DNA from: Phycisphaerales bacterium
GTDB lineage: Bacteria > Planctomycetota > Phycisphaerae > Phycisphaerales > UBA1924
NCBI GenBank assembly: GCA_020054055.1
Contig: JAGVLZ010000243.1
Coordinates: 1 to 6,744 of the forward strand
DNA: 6,744 bases
Direction: 5' to 3'
The notes under the pieces were generated by a model. It made no database searches, was not told the origin of the DNA, and was given only the letters and a program-made list of their open reading frames with translations. A program made the position numbers and the translations under genes. This document shows positions 1 to 5,206 of this stretch, piece by piece (the first letter of the stretch is position 1; the number at the start of each line of letters is the position of its first letter).

Positions 1-959
1 AGCCGGGTCAGCCGATCCGCCTCGGCGACGTGGCGACACTCGAAGGCGACGATGCCCTCGCGCTCGCGGCCACGATGCTTGTCGAAGACGTGCCAAAGGC
101 CTCAGCCGGTCGAGCCTGGGTGCAGTTGACCATCGCCGATGTGAGGCACGCGCTCGACGATCGCGGGGCGCGCATGAGCACCCTCACGCTGAGTGGATCG
201 GGATGCACCGTCCGCATCGCCGGCGCGCCCCCGGAACAGCCCAACGAATCGAAGCCTTCGACGCCCTCGCCGCGTGCCGAATCAGTCGAACTGGAAGGCC
301 CGCCCGCGGTCCGTCGCCACGCCGCGCGGACGCTCGCCGCCTTCATGAACGTCGATCCCGCGGACCTGCGCATGCTCTTCGACGCCGCGGACGCCGAGTT
401 TCTCGATCAGCCACGCACCGGAGCGGCTCGCATCGTGGTGCAGCCTCAATCCGCCGCCAACTCCGGCCGGGCCGTGCTCGCTTGCCGAGTTCTCGATGGC
501 GACCGCATCATCGACAGCCGAACCATCCGCGTCGACTCCGAGGTGCGTCGCCAAGTCGTCGTCGTGAATGAAATGGTGAAGCGCAAGGACGAAGTTCCAT
601 CAGCGGCCCTCGCGGAGCAGGAGGCGTGGCTCCCCGCGTCGTCGGGCCGTCCGATCGGGTCGATCGAGGAGGCCGCGGGGTCGATCGCGCGCACGCGGCT
701 CGAACCGGGGACGATCCTCCGCGCGGAGCATCTGGAAACCCCGATCGTTGTGAAGCGGAACGAACTGGTATCCGTCCACGCCGTCCGCGCCGGATTCGAG
801 GTTCAGACCCGCGCTCGCGCCCGCACCGATGCACGCCGAGGCGACCTCATCGCTTTCCGCCTCGAAGGCTCCAAGAAAGAGTTCACGGCCCGCGTCGAGG
901 GTCCCGGAGTCGCGGTGATCGACCTGGACGGCGCGGCAAAGGCGGTTGGGGAGGAATGA
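1..959 (+). CDS. flgA: Flagellar basal body P-ring formation chaperone FlgA (5' partial)
   Basis: FlgA is a periplasmic chaperone that helps FlgI assemble into the P-ring around the flagellar rod. The frame is open from the window edge (first full codon at 3), and conserved FlgA sequence (IRLGDVATLEG) lies at 15-47, so the true start and the signal peptide are outside the window. The GTG at 30 falls inside this conserved motif and is not the start. Order in the protein: an FlgA N-terminal domain (about 15-230), a Pro/Ser-rich linker (about 235-300), a second region ending in the VVVVNEMVKRK strand (about 555-590), then a C-terminal SAF-type domain (about 620-945) with ARTRLEPGTILRAEHLE, VSVHAVRAGFEVQTRARA and DARRGDLIAFRL. 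The window alone holds 318 residues, against about 219 for the whole E. coli protein, so this is a long form. The stop overlaps the start region of flgH. The assignment rests on motif recognition and on flgH being next door. Confidence 0.86.
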   Translation, partial: PGQPIRLGDVATLEGDDALALAATMLVEDVPKASAGRAWVQLTIADVRHALDDRGARMSTLTLSGSGCTVRIAGAPPEQPNESKPSTPSPRAESVELEGPPAVRRHAARTLAAFMNVDPADLRMLFDAADAEFLDQPRTGAARIVVQPQSAANSGRAVLACRVLDGDRIIDSRTIRVDSEVRRQVVVVNEMVKRKDEVPSAALAEQEAWLPASSGRPIGSIEEAAGSIARTRLEPGTILRAEHLETPIVVKRNELVSVHAVRAGFEVQTRARARTDARRGDLIAFRLEGSKKEFTARVEGPGVAVIDLDGAAKAVGEE

Positions 960-961
960 AC

Positions 962-1696
962 ATGGCACCTGTGAAACCACTCGCGTGTTGCTTCTCGATG
1001 ACCCCCTGCTTGCGCGCGGGGCTCGTTGCCTCGATTGTTTGCACGGGCGCCTCCGCCCAGAGCCTCTTCGAGCGCCCCCCAACGGATGCGCCGCAACGCG
1101 TCACCGAACAGCCCGTCCGCGCCTCCGGGAGCGCTCCGGGACTGAACGAGGTCAGCCTCTTCGCGGTCGAGCCGCCCGCCCCGCGCGAGTTCAAGGCGGA
1201 AGACCTCGTCACCATCATCATCTCGGAGCGCAGCAAACTCGACCGCAAGCAGAAGGGCTTGAGCACCAAGGACTACACGAATGAAGCCGAACTCACGGAC
1301 TTCATCGACATCCTCAGCGCCCTCGAACTCATCGTGAAGCAGACGAGCGATGCGAAACTGCCGAAGGTCGGAGTCGACTCGAAGGCCGACTTCTCCGGCA
1401 ACGCCAGGTACTTCCGCGAGGACAGAATCACCGACCGTCTCACCGCCAAGATCCTCGAGGTGAAGCCCAACGGCACGCTCATCCTCGAGGCCCGCCGTCA
1501 GTGGACCACGGACGAAGAAGACCAGGTCGCCGTCCTCAGCGGCATCTGCCGCGCCGAGGACGTGACGGACAAGAACACCGTCCAGTCCAACCAACTCTTC
1601 GACCTGAAACTCGTCGTCGAGAACAACGGCGACCTCGACAACGCGACGAAGAAGGGATTGATCCCGAAGATCTGGGAAACGATCTTCAACTTCTGA
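962..1696 (+). CDS. flgH: Flagellar L-ring protein FlgH
   Basis: FlgH forms the L-ring, the outer-membrane bushing of the flagellar rod. The 244-residue product is close to the family norm (E. coli 232). An N-terminal hydrophobic segment (about residues 19-32) ends in ASA-Q, a plausible signal peptidase I site at 32/33. After a Pro-rich spacer come the FlgH hallmarks: EDLVTIIISERS (80-91), FSGNARYFREDRITDRLTAKI (144-164), VKPNGTLILEARRQ (167-180), LSGICRAEDVTDKNTVQSNQ (192-211) and the C-terminal GLIPKIWETIFNF. E. coli FlgH is a lipoprotein, but no good lipobox is visible here: C27 is preceded by S-I-V. ATG 962 is preferred because GGAGG at 950-954 sits 7 nt upstream. An in-frame ATG at 956 overlaps the flgA stop as ATGA and would add two residues, but the Shine-Dalgarno would be too close. 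Translational coupling with flgA is likely. The usual downstream partner flgI is absent here; a convergent gene follows. Confidence 0.9.
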   Translation: MAPVKPLACCFSMTPCLRAGLVASIVCTGASAQSLFERPPTDAPQRVTEQPVRASGSAPGLNEVSLFAVEPPAPREFKAEDLVTIIISERSKLDRKQKGLSTKDYTNEAELTDFIDILSALELIVKQTSDAKLPKVGVDSKADFSGNARYFREDRITDRLTAKILEVKPNGTLILEARRQWTTDEEDQVAVLSGICRAEDVTDKNTVQSNQLFDLKLVVENNGDLDNATKKGLIPKIWETIFNF

Positions 1697-1715
1697 CCGC
1701 GTGCTTCACCGCGTC
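1695..1715. terminator. Imperfect hairpin between convergent genes, possible bidirectional terminator
   Basis: The two convergent genes are separated by nine bases. A GC-rich imperfect hairpin spans this junction and both stop codons: eight base pairs (GA, CGC, GTG with their partners), a CTT loop and two single-C bulges. Neither side has a T-tract, so if it stops transcription it is not a classic intrinsic terminator. A hairpin of this quality can also arise by chance in GC-rich DNA. Confidence 0.22.
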
Positions 1716-2716
1716 CCCACCATCTCGTCATACACCGCCCCCAGCGTCCGCGGCCGGATCTGCTCCAGCCCGTACCCCTCGAACGCCCCCGGCGTCAGTT
1801 TCATGACCTCCTCCTTCGTCATGCTCTCGACGTCTTTGGCGTGCTTCACCACCTCGCGGATCTTATTAAAGAACTCGATCTGTGCGGCCAAGCCGTTGAC
1901 ATCCGTGATCTCGCCGTGACCCGGGATCACGACGGTCTGGTCGTCGCAGAACTTGATGACCTCGCGCAGACTCTCCTGCCACCCCATCGTCGTCGCCCCG
2001 GCCGAGAGGTCGATGAAGGGATAGTTCCTGTGGAAGAGCAGGTCCCCCATGTGTACGAGGTTCAGCGAAGGGAAATAGACCACGAGATCGTTGTCCGTGT
2101 GCCCCGCGCCGATGTGATGGAAATGCACTTCGAGTTCGCCGAACTTGTCCGCTTCCATGCGCTGGTCGATCAGCCGCGTCGGCGCGAAGTCCTCGCCCTT
2201 GATCCCCGCGACCGAGTCGATGAACGCCTTCACCTCGTCGATCACCTGCTTCGACGCGGGCTTGTCTCCCCCTTCGAGCCCCTGAAGCACGCGCTGCGAA
2301 CGCCCCAGCATCTCCTCCGTCTGCGCGATGATCCGCGGTTTGGCCCTCGCGTGCGCCACCAGCGGTACATCCTTCGTGAATGCGCTGTTGCCCCCCGAGT
2401 GATCGCCGTGATGGTGCGTGTTCACCACCATCGACAGCGGAGAGCCGTACGCCTCCGCCTCACGCCGCAGCGTCGCCCCGAGCCCGGGGTGCTTGCAGTC
2501 GATCAGCATCGACTGCCCGCGGCTCATGACGAGGAGCGCGTTGCCACCTTCGCCGAATGCGACCTTCGCTCCGCCGACGGTCTCTCTCCATTCGAACAGC
2601 GTGGAGGGAGCGTCGGCCCGACGGCGCGCGAAAAGACCCGCCGCGGGGCCGAGCGCGGCCAGTGTCGCGGTGGAGAGGGTGAGGGCGTTGAACTGACGGC
2701 GGGAGAGGGTGGTCAT
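1706..2716 (-). CDS. Tat-exported metallo-beta-lactamase-fold hydrolase
   Basis: This 336-residue zinc-dependent hydrolase has an unknown substrate. The N-terminus carries a twin-arginine motif (SRRQFN, residues 5-10), then a mildly hydrophobic stretch to about residue 30 and a likely cleavage near ADA (34-36). It should therefore be exported folded to the periplasm or cell surface. The full metal-ligand set of the superfamily is visible: HHHGDH (H101, H103, D105, H106), H206 in GAGHTDND, D225 in HMGD and H267 in PGHG. This predicts an intact dinuclear centre. The bridging Asp at 225, where class B1 beta-lactamases have Cys, points away from a true beta-lactamase. The residue pattern also fits lactonase- or cyclase-like relatives, so no substrate is assigned. 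The start at 2716 is supported by AAGGAG (plus-strand 2723-2728), 6 nt upstream. An in-frame ATG at 2776 would add 20 residues before the Tat motif and has less support. It is divergent from pdxJ and convergent with flgH, so probably its own transcription unit. Confidence 0.87.
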   Translation of the reverse strand: MTTLSRRQFNALTLSTATLAALGPAAGLFARRRADAPSTLFEWRETVGGAKVAFGEGGNALLVMSRGQSMLIDCKHPGLGATLRREAEAYGSPLSMVVNTHHHGDHSGGNSAFTKDVPLVAHARAKPRIIAQTEEMLGRSQRVLQGLEGGDKPASKQVIDEVKAFIDSVAGIKGEDFAPTRLIDQRMEADKFGELEVHFHHIGAGHTDNDLVVYFPSLNLVHMGDLLFHRNYPFIDLSAGATTMGWQESLREVIKFCDDQTVVIPGHGEITDVNGLAAQIEFFNKIREVVKHAKDVESMTKEEVMKLTPGAFEGYGLEQIRPRTLGAVYDEMVGTR

Positions 2717-2774
2717 GGCGAACTCCTTGCCCGACCATGGTACCTCCGGCCCACTCCCTCGTAGACTGAGATTC
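2717..2774. promoter_or_regulatory. Divergent intergenic region between the MBL hydrolase gene and pdxJ
   Basis: This 58-base spacer must hold the 5' signals for both divergent genes unless transcription starts inside a gene. On the minus strand it has a clear Shine-Dalgarno (AAGGAG, plus-strand 2723-2728). On the plus strand there is no Shine-Dalgarno before pdxJ beyond a weak GAG. A -10-like TAGACT lies at 2762-2767, about 7 nt before the pdxJ ATG. I see no matching -35 for it. The exact promoters are not resolved. Confidence 0.45.
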
Positions 2775-3521
2775 ATGATCCAACTCGGCGTCAACATCGA
2801 CCACGTTGCCACCGTCCGCCAGGCACGCCGCGGCGTGGAGCCCGACCCCGTCCGCGCAGCCCATGAAGCGGAACTCGGCGGAGCCGACGGCATCACCGTC
2901 CACCTCCGCGAAGACCGACGCCACATCCAGGACCTCGACGTCGAGCGCCTCCGCACCACCGTCAACGTGAAACTGAACCTCGAAATGGCCGCGACCGACG
3001 AGATGGTGAAGATCGCCCGCCGAATCAAGCCCCAGATCTCGATGCTCGTCCCCGAAGGAAGGCAAGAGGTCACCACAGAAGGCGGCCTCGACGTTGCAAA
3101 GAATCTCCCTCTCCTGAAAGATGTCGTCGCGCGGCTGAAGGACGGCGGCATGATCGTCTCCGCCTTCATCGACGCGGAGTCGAGGCAAGTTGAAGCGGCG
3201 AAGTCCGCGGGCTTCGATGTTTGCGAGGTCCACACCGGCCCCTACGCCGCGGCTTTCGCCAAAGCCGGCGGCGACTTCCTGATGAAACCCCTCGCCGACG
3301 AACTCGCCGCCGTGCGCGATGCCGGCGCGCTCATCCAGCGCCTCGGCATGCGCTTCAACGCCGGGCACGCGCTGAACTATCACAATGTCAAACCCATCGC
3401 GTCACTTCTCGGCGCGACCGAACTCCACATCGGTCACGCGATCGTCAGCCGAGCAGTCTTCACGGGGTTGCGCGAGGCGGTTCGGGAAATGAAGCGCCTC
3501 ATGGTCGAAGCGGCTACCTGA
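2775..3521 (+). CDS. pdxJ: Pyridoxine 5'-phosphate synthase PdxJ
   Basis: PdxJ is the cytoplasmic TIM-barrel enzyme that condenses 1-deoxy-D-xylulose 5-phosphate with 3-amino-2-oxopropyl phosphate to form pyridoxine 5'-phosphate, the ring-closing step of DXP-dependent vitamin B6 synthesis. The product is 248 residues (E. coli 243) and collinear with the family. It shows LGVNIDHVATVRQAR (4-18), DGITVHLREDRRHI (38-51), LNLEMAATDEM (68-78), LVPEGRQEVTTEGGLD (91-106), SAFIDA (129-134), EVHTGPYA (151-158), FNAGHALNYHNV (194-205) and LHIGHAIVSRAVFTGL (217-232). The catalytic residues expected from E. coli, two His and one Glu, correspond to H43, H198 and E70 and are all present. ATG 2775 is chosen because conserved sequence starts at residue 4. 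The frame stays open upstream to 2709, but that stretch overlaps the divergent gene's leader. There is no strong Shine-Dalgarno. The presence of pdxJ implies the PdxA/PdxJ route, with the partner genes elsewhere. Confidence 0.97.
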   Translation: MIQLGVNIDHVATVRQARRGVEPDPVRAAHEAELGGADGITVHLREDRRHIQDLDVERLRTTVNVKLNLEMAATDEMVKIARRIKPQISMLVPEGRQEVTTEGGLDVAKNLPLLKDVVARLKDGGMIVSAFIDAESRQVEAAKSAGFDVCEVHTGPYAAAFAKAGGDFLMKPLADELAAVRDAGALIQRLGMRFNAGHALNYHNVKPIASLLGATELHIGHAIVSRAVFTGLREAVREMKRLMVEAAT

Positions 3522-3639
3522 AAAGCGAGAATTCATTGAATAAGTAAAGTGATTACTAACTCGCATAAACACTGCAATCACAATGCTTTACGATCATTGT
3601 GTGGCAGCAAATTAGGGGACTCGTCACATTTCGGCTACA
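3522..3639. promoter_or_regulatory. AT-rich intergenic region upstream of folC
   Basis: This is the only clearly AT-rich stretch in the window: 46 of its 118 bases are G or C by direct count (39%), against GC-rich genes on both sides. That fits a promoter or regulatory segment for folC. It contains a small palindrome ATTCA-T-TGAAT (3531-3541), AGTAA/TTACT (3543-3557) and a 7-bp inverted repeat listed separately. A -10-like TACAAT at 3636-3641 overlaps the first folC ATG; if it is used, translation would have to start at the second Met (3652). AGGGGA at 3614-3619 is about 20 nt from the ATG, too far for a normal Shine-Dalgarno. No convincing -35/-10 pair could be fixed. Confidence 0.5.
3579..3601. 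repeat. Inverted repeat CACAATG-N9-CATTGTG, candidate operator or hairpin
   Basis: Two perfect 7-bp arms (3579-3585 and 3595-3601) are separated by 9 bases inside the AT-rich spacer between pdxJ and folC. Arm centres are 16 bp apart, about one and a half helical turns. The spacing could suit a dimeric DNA-binding protein, or the RNA could fold as a weak stem-loop. No T-tract follows, so it is a poor pdxJ terminator. Function is unproven. Confidence 0.4.
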
Positions 3640-5169
3640 ATGTCGAAATCCATGGCAAAGTCAAAGACCACCGCGACCGCGGCCAAACCCAGGGCCGCCA
3701 AGGCATCCCCGCCTTCCAAGGCCCGGACCAAGTCCGCCGCGAAGGCGAATGCGATCGCCGAGCAGAAGCCCGTGAAGAAGGGCAAGGCTCCCGTCTTTGC
3801 GAACTATCACGCCGCGCTCGAATGGCTCCATGACCGCCTGGATGTCGAGCGCACGCGCCCCGGCCGGATTGATCCCAAGGTCTTCAAGCTCGACCGCATG
3901 CGCCACCTGATGGAGGCGCTGGGCAACCCGCAGGACTCCCTCCGCTGCGTCCACGTCGGAGGCACCAACGGCAAGGGCTCCATCTGCGCCATGGTCACGC
4001 AGTGCCTCCGCGAGTGCGGCTACACCGTCGGGATGTACACCAGTCCTCACCTCATCGACCTCCGCGAGCGCATCCAAATCAACGGCTCCGTCATCTCGCA
4101 CCACGCCTTCACCGACATCCTCGGCCGCGTCTGCGCCGCGACGAAGAAACTCTCCCCCCGCCTCGGCGTGCCGACCTTCTTTGAGGTGATGACCGCCGTC
4201 GCCTTCGTCCAGTTCGCGGAAGAGGCGGTTGACGCGGCCGTGATCGAAGTCGGCCTCGGCGGCAAACTCGACTCGACGAACATCATCATCCCGGAGGTCG
4301 CCGCCGTCGGCTCCATCGGCTGGGACCACATGCAACTCCTCGGCGACACGCTCGACAAAATCGCCGAGCAGAAGGCCGGCATCTTCAAGAAGAACGTCCC
4401 CGCCATCACCTTCCAGCAGGACAAGTCCGTCGTCGAGACGATGCGCCGCGTCGCCGAGGAAGTGGGGGCGATCTACCAGGTGGTGGGCGACGACATCGAG
4501 TTCTCGCTGCGATTCGAGGCGAATCCTCAACTCGGTCCGCACATGCGCGTCGGCCTTTCTTCCGAGCGCGTCACCTTCGAGCACATCCCCGTCCCGCTTC
4601 CGGGCGAGCACCAGGCGCACAACTGCGGCCTGACCCTCGCCATCCTCGACAAGCTCATCGAGCGCGGCTTCGAGCTCCCCGAGAGCAAGATCATCTCGGG
4701 CCTCGAAAGCGTCCACATCCCGGGGCGCATGGAACTCGCGTCGAAGGAGCCGAGGATCATCCTCGACGGCGCGCACAATCCACCCGCGATGAACGCGCTC
4801 ATGAAGTCGATCGGCGCCCACGTCGCCTACGACTCGATGATCGTCATCTTCGGCTGCGCCGCGGACAAGGACCTCGACGACCTCCTCAAGAAAGTCTCGC
4901 TCGGCGCGGACAAGGTGATCTTCACCAAGGCCCGGAACAACCAGCGCGCGGCCGACCCCAAAGACCTCGCCCGTCGGTTCAACGAGGTGTGCCAGAAAAT
5001 GTGCCAGACCACCGACACCCTCGAAGAGGCCCTCTCGGTCGCGGTGCGTGCCGCCGGGCGCGACGACCTCATCTGCATCACCGGCTCGTTCTATCTCGTG
5101 GGCGAAGCGAAAAAGATGCTCGCCGAGCGCGATGCCAGGGTGCAGGCCGCCGCGGCGGCGCTCGCGTGA
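3640..5169 (+). CDS. folC: Bifunctional dihydrofolate/folylpolyglutamate synthase FolC, with basic N-terminal tail
   Basis: FolC is a cytoplasmic Mur-ligase-fold ATPase that joins dihydropteroate to glutamate and then adds further glutamates to reduced folates. The 509-residue product has all the usual landmarks: P-loop GGTNGKGS (107-114), TSPHL (134-138), FFEVMTAVAF (180-189), EVGLGGKLDSTN (203-214; usually GLGGRLDATN), GWDHMQLLG (227-235), AEQKAGIFK (242-250, with the Lys that is carbamylated in the family), PGRME (361-365), LDGAHNPPAM (375-384) and GSFYLVGEA (482-490). The core begins near Y56, where family members normally start. The preceding 55 residues form an added tail with 12 Lys, 2 Arg, 15 Ala and a single acidic residue. 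Tail codons end in G or C in 46 of 55 cases, as in a translated region. The start is uncertain: ATG 3640, ATG 3652 (Met5) and GTG 3772 are all in frame, and none has a well-placed Shine-Dalgarno. A bifunctional role is the family default; a DHFS-only or FPGS-only enzyme cannot be excluded. Confidence 0.95.
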   Translation: MSKSMAKSKTTATAAKPRAAKASPPSKARTKSAAKANAIAEQKPVKKGKAPVFANYHAALEWLHDRLDVERTRPGRIDPKVFKLDRMRHLMEALGNPQDSLRCVHVGGTNGKGSICAMVTQCLRECGYTVGMYTSPHLIDLRERIQINGSVISHHAFTDILGRVCAATKKLSPRLGVPTFFEVMTAVAFVQFAEEAVDAAVIEVGLGGKLDSTNIIIPEVAAVGSIGWDHMQLLGDTLDKIAEQKAGIFKKNVPAITFQQDKSVVETMRRVAEEVGAIYQVVGDDIEFSLRFEANPQLGPHMRVGLSSERVTFEHIPVPLPGEHQAHNCGLTLAILDKLIERGFELPESKIISGLESVHIPGRMELASKEPRIILDGAHNPPAMNALMKSIGAHVAYDSMIVIFGCAADKDLDDLLKKVSLGADKVIFTKARNNQRAADPKDLARRFNEVCQKMCQTTDTLEEALSVAVRAAGRDDLICITGSFYLVGEAKKMLAERDARVQAAAAALA

Positions 5170-5182
5170 AGTCTGAGCGGAG

Positions 5183-5201
5183 CCCGAAGCGCCAGCGAGG
5201 G
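5183..5201. repeat. Possible dispersed 19-base motif between folC and the GH20 gene
   Basis: The motif CCCGAAGCGCCAGCGAGGG fills most of the 37-base gap after folC. I recall very similar sequence as a dispersed motif in planctomycete genomes, but I could not search for it, and there is only one copy in this window. Its last five bases (GAGGG, 5197-5201) also serve as the best Shine-Dalgarno of the next gene. Confidence 0.3.
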
Positions 5202-5206
5202 TCTCG

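Noticed and set aside
626..961. Long upstream extension of the flgH frame
   Set aside because: It overlaps flgA out of frame, is Arg/Pro-rich shadow sequence, and would bury the FlgH signal peptide.
803..1594. 263-codon minus-strand open frame opposite flgA/flgH
   Set aside because: Antisense shadow of two clearly conserved genes with no recognisable domain.
1841..2764. 307-codon plus-strand open frame opposite the MBL hydrolase gene
   Set aside because: The minus strand encodes a complete MBL motif set with a Tat signal and Shine-Dalgarno. The plus frame has only biased composition.
2717..3235. N-terminal extension of the MBL hydrolase across pdxJ
   Set aside because: This part of the frame is antisense to pdxJ, has shadow composition, and would place the Tat signal in the middle of the protein.
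3597..3618. TTGTGT or TTTACG as a -35 with AATTAG as a -10 upstream of folC
   Set aside because: Hexamer matches are only partial and no pair has both good sequence and good spacing, so no specific promoter is claimed.
3549..3833. Small plus-strand open frame covering the pdxJ-folC spacer
   Set aside because: It runs into the folC frame out of register, has no Shine-Dalgarno, and its second half is an Arg/Gly-rich shadow of the folC tail.
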